DNA from: Streptoverticillium olivoreticuli subsp. olivoreticuli | GTDB lineage: Bacteria > Actinomycetota > Actinomycetes > Streptomycetales > Streptomycetaceae | Direction: 5' to 3' | Length of the DNA stretch: 64,000 bases | NCBI RefSeq assembly: GCF_003391135.1 | Contig: NZ_CP031455.1 | Location: 1,054,001 to 1,118,000, forward strand | Position numbers and translations under genes: made by a program | The notes under the pieces: generated by a model | Told to the model about the DNA's origin: nothing | Databases searched by the model: none | What the model saw: only the letters and a program-made list of their open reading frames with translations | Part shown: positions 37,394-45,415 of the stretch, one piece after another | Numbering within the stretch: the stretch's first letter is position 1 | How the letters are laid out: each line of letters opens with the position of its first letter

Positions 37394-37525
37394 ATGGCGT
37401 ATGACCCGCGGGAACGCGGAAGGGTTGCCCCCAGCCGCCCACCCGGCTCGGATCGGCATGCGCGGCCGACGAGTCCCGGCCAGAAGGTGCCGGACCCGGA
37501 CCCGTCGCAGGGCAGCACCGCCTGA
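37394..37525 (+). CDS. Possible small ORF, 43 residues
   Basis: Within the 334-bp gap 37353-37686 an ATG at 37394 follows a strong GGGAGG at 4-bp spacing and reads 43 codons (opening M-A-Y-D-P-R-E-R-G-R) to TGA. The product is Pro/Arg/Asp-rich, probably disordered, with no recognised relatives. Third-position GC is not decisive over so short a frame. Otherwise I see nothing in this gap. Confidence 0.3.
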   Translation: MAYDPRERGRVAPSRPPGSDRHARPTSPGQKVPDPDPSQGSTA

Positions 37526-37686
37526 GGGGGCGCCGCGAGGGGCAAGGCCCCTCGCCGGCAGACCGCGGCCGGGCCGTCGTTCCCCCGGCCTCCGCTCGTC
37601 GCCGAAGCGTTGTCAGTGGTCGGTGCGATGATCCCTTCATGCGGCGCGAGAGATGCCGTACCGCGGAGTGAGAAGAGGAGATTCCC

Positions 37687-38283
37687 GTGCACATTGTGGT
37701 CAGCGAGTTCATGAGCCTGGACGGCGTCGTGCAGGCGCCGGGCGGACCCGAGGAGGACACCGACGGTGGCTTCGCCCACGGCGGCTGGTCGCACCCGTTC
37801 TTCGATCCGGAGGTGGTGGGCGGCGCCTTCAGCGACGCGTTGACCAAGGCCGAGGCCCTGCTGTTCGGGCGCCGCACGTGGCAGACGATGGCCGCGGCAT
37901 GGCCCGAGCGGGCCGGCGACCCGTTCGCCGACCGGATGAACGCCATCCCGAAGTACGTCGTGTCCCGGACGCTGGGCGACGACGAGCTGGTGTGGGACAA
38001 CACCACGCGCATCCCCGGCGACCAGGCCGTCGCCCGCATCGAGGAGCTGCGCGGGACCGAAGGCGGCGACCTGCTGGTCATGGGGAGCCCCACACTCGTT
38101 CGCACCCTCCTGCGCGAGGGCCTGGTCGACGAGCTCCGGCTCATGATCATGCCCGTGCTCCTCGGCGGCGGCAAAACGCTCTTCCCGGACGACGGTGCGC
38201 TGCGCACGCTCGAGCTGGTCTCGACGGTCACCAGCGGCACGGGCGTGCACGTATGCACCTACCGGCCGGTCGCCGACCAATAG
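37687..38283 (+). CDS. Dihydrofolate reductase family protein (RibD C-terminal-like)
   Basis: 198 residues from GTG 37687 with AGAGGAGATTCCC upstream. The fold signature includes S-L-D-G-V-V-Q-A-P-G-G near 12-22, F-G-R-R-T-W-Q-T-M and G-S-P-T-L-V-R-T-L, with M-P-V-L-L-G-G-G-K-T-L-F near the C-terminus, as in the RibD_C group of NADPH-dependent reductases. These are usually single-gene cytoplasmic reductases of unknown substrate rather than true folA. No operon partners: 189 bp to the next frame. Confidence 0.88.
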   Translation: MHIVVSEFMSLDGVVQAPGGPEEDTDGGFAHGGWSHPFFDPEVVGGAFSDALTKAEALLFGRRTWQTMAAAWPERAGDPFADRMNAIPKYVVSRTLGDDELVWDNTTRIPGDQAVARIEELRGTEGGDLLVMGSPTLVRTLLREGLVDELRLMIMPVLLGGGKTLFPDDGALRTLELVSTVTSGTGVHVCTYRPVADQ

Positions 38284-38428
38284 GTCCAGGCGCGCACCCG
38301 CGCACCCGGCCGGACCACATGACCGTGGCCGCGATCCGGCCGCGGCTCCGATCGCGGCCCGCCGGACAGTCCTTGGATCGCTGTCGCGACACGGTGAGCG
38401 GATTCCCGTCGATACCCGCACCAAAGGT

Positions 38429-38449
38429 GCATGATATGCCCATATTTGC
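38429..38449. promoter_or_regulatory. AT-rich dyad upstream of the DyP operon
   Basis: ATATG-CC-CATAT (38434-38445) lies in a short AT-rich island that continues as TTTGCAATAACATTGAGG to the ribosome site. It stands out strongly from the GC-rich context and is where the operon promoter/operator should be. A peroxide-sensing Fur/CatR-type repressor would suit the downstream peroxidase and catalase, but this is only inference. Confidence 0.4.
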
Positions 38450-38472
38450 AATAACATTGAGGAGGTTCCCCG

Positions 38473-38511
38473 ATGCTTGAAGCCATCCGGCAGTTCGACC
38501 CGCAGGGGTGA
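38473..38511 (+). CDS. 12-residue leader reading frame overlapping the DyP start
   Basis: ATG 38473 lies 8 bp after a strong AGGAGG and encodes M-L-E-A-I-R-Q-F-D-P-Q-G. Its TGA (38509-38511) overlaps the GTG start of the peroxidase (38508) as GTGA, the same kind of junction that joins the peroxidase to the catalase gene. The peroxidase has no other ribosome site. So translation of the peroxidase is probably coupled to this micro-ORF. Alternatively it marks a frameshifted former N-terminus. Confidence 0.5.
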   Translation: MLEAIRQFDPQG

Positions 38512-39893
38512 GCGGGCTCAGCCAGGGTGCGGTGCCTGCCTTGGAGCTGGACGACATCCAGGGCACCGTGCTGCGCCGTCGCCCGGACGACTACCACGGC
38601 GTCTATCTGCTGTACCGGATCGAGGACCCGGCCGCGACGAAGCGGTCGCTGCGCGAGGTCCTGCCGGAGATCACCAGCGCGGTGGACTGGGAGCGGCCCC
38701 GCCCGTTCACCCTCAACATCGCCTTCACCTACCGGGGGCTGGCCCGGCTGGGCGTGCCGCAGGACTCGCTCGCCTCCTTCTCCGATGAGTTCCGGGTCGG
38801 CATGGCCGCTCGCAAGGAGGTGCTCGGCGACCTCGGCGCCAATGACCCCGGCAACTGGATCCCCCCGCTGGGTGGCCCCGACGTACACATCGGGGTGATG
38901 ATCATCGCGAGGGCCCTCGAGGGGCTGCGCGAGCCGGTGGACGCGGCCGGGCGTCTGGCCGGGGTGAGCCTGGTCTACCGGCTCGACGTCGGTGTCCCGG
39001 TCACCGGGCGCGAGCACTTCGGGTTCCGGGACGGCATCTCCAGCCCGTATCTGGTCGGCAGCGCCGATCAGCCGCTGCCCGGTCAGGACGCCGTCCAGCC
39101 CGGCGAGTTCGTCTTCGGCTACCCGGACGAGTCCGGGACGCCGCCGAAGGGGCCTGCTCCAAACGTGCTCGGCCGCAACGGCTGCTATCTGGCCTTCCGG
39201 CAGTTGCACGCCGACGTCGCCGGGTTCCGCCGGTACCTGCGCGACAACGCCCGCTCACCCGAGGACGAGGAACTGCTCGCGGCCAAGATCGTCGGTCGCT
39301 GGCGCAGCGGTGCGCCGCTCGCGCTGGCGCCGGACCACGACGATCCGGAGCTGGGCGCCGACCCGATGCGCAACAACGACTTCCGCTACCACGACGACCC
39401 ACGGGGCTTGCGCGTACCGCGTGGCGCCCACATCCGGCGTGCCAACCCGAGGGACGGCCTCACGGACACCGTGGTCGAGCCCGGCATCCACCGTGTGCTG
39501 CGGCGCGGCGCCGCGTACGGCCCGCTGCTGCCCGACGGCGTGCTCGAGGACGACGGCGCCGAGCGCGGGATCATCTTCGTCTTCATGGGCGCCAGCCTGT
39601 CCCGGCAGTTCGAGTTCGTGCAGCAGGTGTGGCTCAACGGTGGCGACTTCGCCGGTCTCGGCACCGAGCGGGACCCGCTGGTCGGCAACAACGACGGCAC
39701 CGGCGCGCACACCATCCCGGCCAAGCCGGTCCGCCGCCGGCTCAACGGGCTGCCCCGGTTCGTGACCATGCGCGGTGGCGAGTACTGCTTCCTGCCCGGC
39801 CTCACCGCGCTCAAGTGGCTCACCACGCTGCCCGACCCGGACGGGGACCCGTCCGCCACGCGACCCTCACCGAGACCGGAGGACGACAGGTGA
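38508..39893 (+). CDS. Dye-decolorizing (DyP-type) peroxidase
   Basis: 461 residues. Heme peroxidase: the distal G-x-x-D-G motif is G172-F-R-D175-G, the proximal histidine candidate is H308 in R-G-A-H-I-R-R-A-N-P-R-D, and the distal Arg is in L-S-R-Q-F-E-F-V-Q-Q. The length fits the larger bacterial C/D-type DyPs. No Tat or Sec signal is visible, so it is cytoplasmic or moved by another route. GTG start overlaps a 12-codon leader frame, and the stop overlaps the catalase start. Oxidises dyes, phenolics or lignin-related compounds with H2O2. Confidence 0.88.
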   Translation: MSGLSQGAVPALELDDIQGTVLRRRPDDYHGVYLLYRIEDPAATKRSLREVLPEITSAVDWERPRPFTLNIAFTYRGLARLGVPQDSLASFSDEFRVGMAARKEVLGDLGANDPGNWIPPLGGPDVHIGVMIIARALEGLREPVDAAGRLAGVSLVYRLDVGVPVTGREHFGFRDGISSPYLVGSADQPLPGQDAVQPGEFVFGYPDESGTPPKGPAPNVLGRNGCYLAFRQLHADVAGFRRYLRDNARSPEDEELLAAKIVGRWRSGAPLALAPDHDDPELGADPMRNNDFRYHDDPRGLRVPRGAHIRRANPRDGLTDTVVEPGIHRVLRRGAAYGPLLPDGVLEDDGAERGIIFVFMGASLSRQFEFVQQVWLNGGDFAGLGTERDPLVGNNDGTGAHTIPAKPVRRRLNGLPRFVTMRGGEYCFLPGLTALKWLTTLPDPDGDPSATRPSPRPEDDR

Positions 39894-41038
39894 CACCGTC
39901 CAAGATGAACTTCACCCCCGTGCGGTACTCACCCGATGCCGTGCCACCGGAACCGGACTTCGACCGCCACCTGCAGCAGGCCATCGACGTCATCGAGGAC
40001 TTCGAGAAGGGCTCGGTGGAGGGCGAGGGCGAGAACCGCGCGGTCCGCTTCGCCCACGCGAAGGCGTACGGACTGGTGCGCGGCACGTTCGAGATCCTCG
40101 ACGGCGTCCCGCCCGAATACGCCCAGGGCGTCTACGGCAGGCCCGGGACGCACGACGCGCTGGTCCGCTACTCCAACGGGCTGTCCCATCTGGGCGCCGA
40201 CCGGATGCTCGGCAACATCGTGGGCATGGCCACCAAGGTTTTCGGGGTGGACTCCACCACCACCCTGCCGGACGAGGCCGCGAGCCGCACCATGGACTTC
40301 AACATGATCAACGGGCCCGTCTTCTTCTGCAATACCGCGGCCCACTACACCTTCCTGTCGAAGCTCTTCATCGACCTGCCGAAGTACCGGCTCGACGGCC
40401 GCCGGGGCAATCACCGGATGTACTACGACTGGGTGACCGGGTACGGCACGCTGCCGCCGGAGGAGTGGGCCTGGGACGAGCTCGGCGCGCTGCTGCGGCT
40501 GGGCGCGGGGGCCCGCTGGCAGAACCTCCTCCTCAGCTCGTTCTTCTCCATGGGCGCGGTGCGCCACGGCGACCACATCGCCAAACTGCGCATCCGCCCG
40601 ACGGACAGGTCGGCGGCCGGCGTACAGGCCCGTGACCTCGACCCGACGAGCCGGGACGAGGTCTTCCGGCCCGCCCTGGTCAGCGAACTCGCCCGGTCGG
40701 ACTGCGAGTTCGACTTCCAGGTGCAACTGTGCGCGTCCCTGGAGACCATGCCCGTCGACGACCTCACCGTCGAATGGGAGGAACACGAGTCCCCGTTCGT
40801 GACGGTCGCCAGACTCCGCTTCCCCCGCCAGGACATCGGCGGCGAGGACAACCTCGCCGCCGCCGACGCGCTCTCGTTCACGCCGTGGCGCTGCCCGCCG
40901 GAGCACGTGCCGATCGGCCCGATCCAGACCGTCCGCAAGGAGGCGTACCGGCGCTCGTCCGTACTGCGTCACGAGCTGAACGGCCAGCACCGCGCCGAAC
41001 CGGCCTCGGCGGCCGACGTGCTTCCCGACCGGTCCTGA
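39890..41038 (+). CDS. Catalase-family heme protein (small, non-monofunctional type)
   Basis: 382 residues, GTG start in the peroxidase stop (GTGA). Catalase-like signatures are R-F-A-H-A-K-A-Y-G (distal His), A-L-V-R-Y-S-N-G, F-F-C-N-T-A-A-H-Y, and a C-terminal L-S-F-T-P-W-R-C-P-P-E-H-V-P-I-G-P with R-K-E-A-Y (candidate proximal Tyr). Shorter than classical catalases (about 480+), and closer to the minimal catalase / allene-oxide-synthase-like group, so it may act on organic hydroperoxides rather than H2O2. Coupled with DyP and a following unknown gene. Confidence 0.78.
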   Translation: MTPSKMNFTPVRYSPDAVPPEPDFDRHLQQAIDVIEDFEKGSVEGEGENRAVRFAHAKAYGLVRGTFEILDGVPPEYAQGVYGRPGTHDALVRYSNGLSHLGADRMLGNIVGMATKVFGVDSTTTLPDEAASRTMDFNMINGPVFFCNTAAHYTFLSKLFIDLPKYRLDGRRGNHRMYYDWVTGYGTLPPEEWAWDELGALLRLGAGARWQNLLLSSFFSMGAVRHGDHIAKLRIRPTDRSAAGVQARDLDPTSRDEVFRPALVSELARSDCEFDFQVQLCASLETMPVDDLTVEWEEHESPFVTVARLRFPRQDIGGEDNLAAADALSFTPWRCPPEHVPIGPIQTVRKEAYRRSSVLRHELNGQHRAEPASAADVLPDRS

Positions 41039-41073
41039 CGTCGCCTGTCGAAACCTGTCGAAAGGGAACCCAG

Positions 41074-41631
41074 ATGTACGACTTCGACCCGTCGACCTAC
41101 CGGCCGATCTCCCCGGATGTACCGGTCGAGGAGATCGCCAAGTACTTCCAGAGCCCCCGCACACAGACCGACGGTGTGGGCCTGCGCGCGGTGAACCGGT
41201 CCGAGTTCACCCTGCTCGCACCGGTCATCCAGCCCACCGGGCCCGCCGTCTTCCTGGAGCGCGCCGAGAAGGCCTGCATCGAGGCGCCCTACTGGGAGAG
41301 CCGTCTCGGGACGGTCCACGACCTACGTGTCGCGCTCGTCGACGACGGCCGGCAGGTCCTGTTCTGCGCGACCTACAGCGACGAGTTCAAGCCCTACGTC
41401 GTCGACGTCATCCGCTTCGCCACCCCCTGGATCGACTACATGTTCACCGACGTCGCGGTCGGCTACCCGGGCCTGGCCTCCGACGACGCGATCCCCTATA
41501 TCGCGAAGTACCAGGTCCAAGCCAACGTCTGGTACGGCGGCCCGAACCCGGAGGCCAGTCCCAAGGACATCGCCAAGAGCCTCGCGGTGGCCGCCGCATT
41601 CGACAACCTGCTGGACGCCGCCCAGGACTGA
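41074..41631 (+). CDS. Conserved-looking protein of unknown function, third gene of the DyP/catalase operon
   Basis: 185 residues from ATG 41074 with AAAGGGA at good spacing, 35 bp after the catalase gene. No signal peptide or membrane segment. Notable stretches are F-Q-S-P-R-T-Q-T-D-G-V-G, Y-S-D-E-F-K-P-Y-V-V-D-V-I and A-N-V-W-Y-G-G-P-N-P. I do not recognise the family. Its position suggests that it supports the peroxidase/catalase pair, perhaps as a partner or substrate-handling protein. Confidence 0.7.
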   Translation: MYDFDPSTYRPISPDVPVEEIAKYFQSPRTQTDGVGLRAVNRSEFTLLAPVIQPTGPAVFLERAEKACIEAPYWESRLGTVHDLRVALVDDGRQVLFCATYSDEFKPYVVDVIRFATPWIDYMFTDVAVGYPGLASDDAIPYIAKYQVQANVWYGGPNPEASPKDIAKSLAVAAAFDNLLDAAQD

Positions 41632-41651
41632 CCGCTCCCACCGGTCGGCTC

Positions 41652-42776
41652 CTAGGACACGTGGGACCGGACCTCGTCCGCCAGCAGTCGCGCGGCCGTG
41701 TCCGCCGCGCCGCCGACCAGCCGGGTACGGGTGAAGGCAAAGGCCAGGCCGCGCTCGCGGTCGGCGAAGGCGATGCTGCCACCGCTGCCGTGGTGGCCGA
41801 AGGCCATCAGTTCACCGGCCATTTCGGGCAGTCCCAGGAAGTAGCCGAGCCCCTTGGTGTACCTGCCGAGAAGCATCCGGTCCTTCCCGTCGACTGCCAC
41901 GCCCGCTACGAGCTCCAGGCGCTCCGGGGAGATCAGCCGCACGCCCTCGACCTCACCCAGCAGCGCGGCATACATGCGCGCGGCCGCCCGCGCAGTCGTG
42001 GTGCCTCCCGCGGGCACGTCAGCGAGCAGGTACTCACGGCGGTTGGCCAGCTCGGCCGTGGTCCACACGCTGCGGTTCGGCACGACGAGCTGACGGAAGG
42101 GCACCGTCGGCGGAAGGGCCTCCAGCCACGCCGCCCAGTTGCCTTCCACGAGCGGAGCCGTACGCGCCAGCTCGCTCTCGGGCAGGCCGAAGAAGAGCTC
42201 GTCGGACACGCCGAGCGGCTCCGCGACGTACGTACGCAGGGCTTCGCCCGGAGTCAGGCCGGTGATCCGGCGCACCGTCTCGCCGATGATCCAGCCGAAC
42301 GTCCAGCCGTGGTAGCCGCTGGCGGAGCCGGGCTCCCACAGCGGCTCCTGCTCGGCGACGATCGCGCACATGGTGTCCCAGTCGCACAGCTCCGCCGGTG
42401 TAATGGCGGCGGGGAGCTGCGGTACGCCGACTGCGTGGGTCAGGGCATGGCGGACCGTGGCCCGTTCCTTGCCGTGGGCGCCGAACTCCGGCCAGTAGTA
42501 CGCGATCGGGGTGTCGTAGTCGATCAGCCCGCGCTCGGCGAGCACGTGAACCAGTGTGGCCGTGAAGCCCTTGCCGGTGGAGAAGCTGTGGATCAACGTG
42601 TCCGGACGGAGCGACTCGCCGCCGGACCGGTCGGCCACGCCCGCACAGGCGTCGACGATCAGCTCACCGTTCAGGTAGGCCGCGACCTGTAGTCCGCTCT
42701 CCTCACCGGACTCCACGAGCCCTTCGAGGACCGCGCCGACCCGTGCCTGCACATCCGCGCTCGCGCTACGACTCAC
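41652..42776 (-). CDS. Serine hydrolase of the class C beta-lactamase/esterase (EstB) fold
   Basis: 374 residues from GTG 42776 (start uncertain; the frame extends to 42818). Catalytic S-T-G-K tetrad in F-S-T-G-K-G-F, the Y-x-x motif as Y-H-G-W, and the C-terminal H-H-G-S-G-G replacing the K-T-G of beta-lactamases, which is typical for esterases and D-aminopeptidase-like members. No signal peptide, so cytosolic. Convergent with the DyP operon (20 bp gap) and codirectional with the TetR gene. Confidence 0.8.
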   Translation of the reverse strand: MSRSASADVQARVGAVLEGLVESGEESGLQVAAYLNGELIVDACAGVADRSGGESLRPDTLIHSFSTGKGFTATLVHVLAERGLIDYDTPIAYYWPEFGAHGKERATVRHALTHAVGVPQLPAAITPAELCDWDTMCAIVAEQEPLWEPGSASGYHGWTFGWIIGETVRRITGLTPGEALRTYVAEPLGVSDELFFGLPESELARTAPLVEGNWAAWLEALPPTVPFRQLVVPNRSVWTTAELANRREYLLADVPAGGTTTARAAARMYAALLGEVEGVRLISPERLELVAGVAVDGKDRMLLGRYTKGLGYFLGLPEMAGELMAFGHHGSGGSIAFADRERGLAFAFTRTRLVGGAADTAARLLADEVRSHVS

Positions 42777-42849
42777 CTGTGCATCATGGCACCGTTCCGC
42801 CTGACCGGCCCGGCACACGATCAGAAGACCGGCCGGGAACCAGAGCCTG

Positions 42850-43566
42850 TCACATGAGTGCGGCGACGCCGTCCAGGATGCAGGTCAGGCCGAAGTCGAG
42901 GGGGTCGTCGTCGGTGGGGGCGAAGGCTCCGGCGGCGACGGCCCGGGTGAGGGCGGGGAAACGTTCGCTGTTGCGGTCGAGGAGGTCGGCGGTGAGCCGG
43001 TCCCACTCCTGGCTGCCGGCCTCGTCGTGGTCGAGGAGCTGCTGGGTGACGCTGCGGATGTGGCCGAGGATCAGGATGACGGCGTCGTGCTGCTGCTTCG
43101 CGCTGAGGCCGGTGGGGGCGAGGGCCGCCAGGGCCGCGTCGAGCCAGGCGACCTGGTGGGGTCCCATGGCCTGGCGGCGCATGCCGATGGCGGCCAGGAG
43201 CCAGGGGTGTTCGCGGTAGCGGTCCCAGCAGGCGCGGGACCAGGCGGCGAGCTGGGGGCGCCAGCCTCCGGGGATGCCGGTGACGGTGGGCGGGTCCACG
43301 AAGACGGCGTCGGCCATGAGGTCGACCAGGTCGCTCTTGCCGGGGATGTAGCGGTACAGCGCCATGGTGGTCACGCCGACCGCTTCGGCCAGTCGCTGCA
43401 TGGAGACGGCGTCCAGCCCCTCGGCGTCGGCGATGGCGATGCCCTGGCCGGTGAGTTCGGCGACGGTCAGCTTCGGCTTCGGCCCGCGGCGGGGCTGGTC
43501 CCGCTCACCCCACAGCAGCGCCAGGCTCGCGTGCGGATCCCGCTTCTTGTCCCTGTTCGCCGGCAT
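42850..43566 (-). CDS. TetR family regulator with tetracycline-repressor-type C-terminal domain
   Basis: 238 residues. HTH about residues 53-80 (V-S-M-Q-R-L-A-E-A-V-G-V-T-T-M-A-L-Y-R-Y-I), preceded by a basic N-terminus (R-R-G-P-K-P-K-L-T). The C-terminal part has the G-W-R-P-Q-L-A-A-W-S / H-P-W-L-L-A-A-I-G pattern of the TetR_C_1 domain. It is divergent from an alpha/beta hydrolase gene over a region with twin dyads, so it probably represses that gene and itself. Confidence 0.9.
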   Translation of the reverse strand: MPANRDKKRDPHASLALLWGERDQPRRGPKPKLTVAELTGQGIAIADAEGLDAVSMQRLAEAVGVTTMALYRYIPGKSDLVDLMADAVFVDPPTVTGIPGGWRPQLAAWSRACWDRYREHPWLLAAIGMRRQAMGPHQVAWLDAALAALAPTGLSAKQQHDAVILILGHIRSVTQQLLDHDEAGSQEWDRLTADLLDRNSERFPALTRAVAAGAFAPTDDDPLDFGLTCILDGVAALM

Positions 43567-43619
43567 CGCAAGTCCCTTTGCTCGAAGTGCTGTCGGGGGT
43601 GGGGGTTACCCCTCCCCAA

Positions 43620-43669
43620 GAACTGTGCATAAGATACACATCAGTTTCTGCGTACTACATACACAGTTC
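43620..43669. promoter_or_regulatory. Twin TetR-type operators between TetR and hydrolase genes
   Basis: GAACTGTG (43620-43627) and CACAGTTC (43662-43669) are perfect inverted ends of a 50-bp symmetric block. Inside lie two 17-bp dyads, TGTGCATAAGATACACA (43624-43640) and TGCGTACTACATACACA (43649-43665), whose centres are 25 bp apart. Low GC here contrasts with the flanks. The layout suggests two repressor dimers binding the shared promoter region. Confidence 0.65.
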
Positions 43670-43682
43670 CTGGGGGGTTCTC

Positions 43683-44771
43683 ATGCTCGGCACCGTCATC
43701 ACCACCACCGCCGCCACCGTCGTCGCCGCTCCCGCGGCCGGTCTGCTCGGCCGGCGCGGCCTGATGCGGGCGCGCAACGCCCGCTTGATCCGCATCGCCG
43801 ACCCCCGCGGAATCGACGAGCGGTACCTCGCCCCGATCGGCGGGATCGACCAGTGGCTCTCCATCCGCGGCGACGACGTCAACAACCCGGTGCTGCTGGA
43901 ACTCCACGGCGGCCCCGGCTCGGTCAACTCGATCTTCACCGCCCGCACCCGGGCGTGGGAGAAGCACTTCACACTGGTGCGCTGGGACATGCGCGGCGCC
44001 GGAAAGACCCTCCGGCACGGCGGCGCCGAGGGACAGGGCGAGGTGAGCTTCGAACGTCTCCACCGCGACGCCCTCGAAGTCATCCACCATGTGCGCACGC
44101 GTCTGGGCGTGCAGCGGGTCGTGCTCCTGGGGCACTCCTTCGGCAGCGTCTTCGGTCTGCGCATCGCCCGCAGCCATCCCGAGCTGCTGTCCGCCTACGT
44201 GGGAACCGACCAGAACATCCTCGACGCCGGACGCGACAACTCCGACAACTCCGCCTACTTCGGCGTCATCGAGCGGCTCCGGAAAGCGGGCAAGAAGAAG
44301 GAACTCGCCACCGTCGAGGCCATGGGGCCGGACGCGCGGAGCTGGACGGCGGAGCAGCACAGCCGCTACAACCGCTACGCCGCGGCCACCGATCCCCAGA
44401 CGTTCGGCGCGCTGAAGTCGGTGGTGATGAAGTCCTTGTGGTACTCACCCCTTCACTCCCTGCGGGACCTGGGCACGTTCTTCCGCGGCATGAAGCTGTC
44501 GGAGCAGGTCGTCCGCTCCATCACCGGCTTCGACGACTGGGCCGACGGCACCCGCTTCGAGGTCCCGTTCTTCCTCTTCCAGGGGGCCCAGGACATGCTC
44601 ACTCCCCCCGAGCGGGCGCGCCGCTTCTTCGACGACGTCCACGCACCCGTCAAGGACTTCGCGCTCATCGACGACGCGGGCCACTTCGCCGCGTTCAAGC
44701 ACCCCGACCGCTTCCTCGACCTGCTGCTCACCCGCGTCCGTCCCGCCCTCGATCCGGTTGGCGCCCTCTGA
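43683..44771 (+). CDS. Alpha/beta hydrolase (proline iminopeptidase-like)
   Basis: 362 residues from ATG 43683 behind GGGGGG. Motifs are L-H-G-G-P-G-S (oxyanion region typical of prolyl iminopeptidase-type S33 hydrolases), G-H-S-F-G-S (nucleophile) and late D-A-G-H-F-A (catalytic His). Residues 1-30 include a hydrophobic stretch that may be a signal-like anchor. The TetR gene next to it suggests induction by a small molecule, perhaps a substrate or antibiotic. Confidence 0.85.
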   Translation: MLGTVITTTAATVVAAPAAGLLGRRGLMRARNARLIRIADPRGIDERYLAPIGGIDQWLSIRGDDVNNPVLLELHGGPGSVNSIFTARTRAWEKHFTLVRWDMRGAGKTLRHGGAEGQGEVSFERLHRDALEVIHHVRTRLGVQRVVLLGHSFGSVFGLRIARSHPELLSAYVGTDQNILDAGRDNSDNSAYFGVIERLRKAGKKKELATVEAMGPDARSWTAEQHSRYNRYAAATDPQTFGALKSVVMKSLWYSPLHSLRDLGTFFRGMKLSEQVVRSITGFDDWADGTRFEVPFFLFQGAQDMLTPPERARRFFDDVHAPVKDFALIDDAGHFAAFKHPDRFLDLLLTRVRPALDPVGAL

Positions 44772-44850
44772 CGCGGCGCGACAAGCACACCGGGAGGCGC
44801 GCCGGGCGGCTCGAGGGGCGCGTGGAGGTCGGCCGTCATAGCCTGTGGTC

Positions 44851-45333
44851 ATGGCATTGCACGGTGATCAGTATCCGCGCGGCGCCGGTCTGCGGGTGGC
44901 CGCCGATTCGCGGTACGGATCCGGCGCGGTGGCCGTCCGGCCGTTCGCTTCCGGGCAGGTGTTGGCGTCCCTGGCACACGGGGTGTCGGTGCGTCGGCCG
45001 AGCAGGATGTCGTTGCAGGTGGATGTGGATCGTCACCTGGAGGGGCCGGGCATCGGGGATGTGCGGTACGTCAATCACTCCTGCGCACCCACGGCGATCG
45101 TCGACACCTCCGTGCTCGCGTTGCGGGCCGCGCGGGACCTGGCTGTCGGCGACGAAGTGACCCTTTTCTATCCGGCGACCGAATGGGAGATGGCGGAGCC
45201 GTTCACCTGCCTGTGCCAGGAAGATGTCTGCCTCGGCCGCGTCTGCGGCGCCCGCTCTCTGTCCGAGCGCCGGCTGTCCGGCCATCGGCTCAGTCCGCAT
45301 ATCCGGCAGTTGATCTCCGAATACCGGTCGTAA
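44851..45333 (+). CDS. SET-domain protein (putative protein-lysine methyltransferase)
   Basis: 160 residues from ATG 44851 (GTG 44845 is an in-frame alternative). The SET signature is complete at the C-terminal side: Y-V-N-H-S-C-A-P-T (pseudoknot N-H-S-C), D-L-A-V-G-D-E-V-T-L-F-Y, and a post-SET-like cysteine set C-L-C-Q-E-D-V-C-L-G-R-V-C-G that could bind zinc. The N-terminal G-S-G-A-V-A-V-R-P-F is the G-x-G substrate loop. SET proteins are mainly eukaryotic; scattered bacterial members exist. Target unknown. Confidence 0.8.
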   Translation: MALHGDQYPRGAGLRVAADSRYGSGAVAVRPFASGQVLASLAHGVSVRRPSRMSLQVDVDRHLEGPGIGDVRYVNHSCAPTAIVDTSVLALRAARDLAVGDEVTLFYPATEWEMAEPFTCLCQEDVCLGRVCGARSLSERRLSGHRLSPHIRQLISEYRS

Positions 45334-45415
45334 AAGTATCGGAGGGGAGCCTGGAGTGCTCCGGCGGCTCGGTCCGTCGAACCGGTTCCCCGAGGACGCC
45401 CGCGCCGAACGCCCT

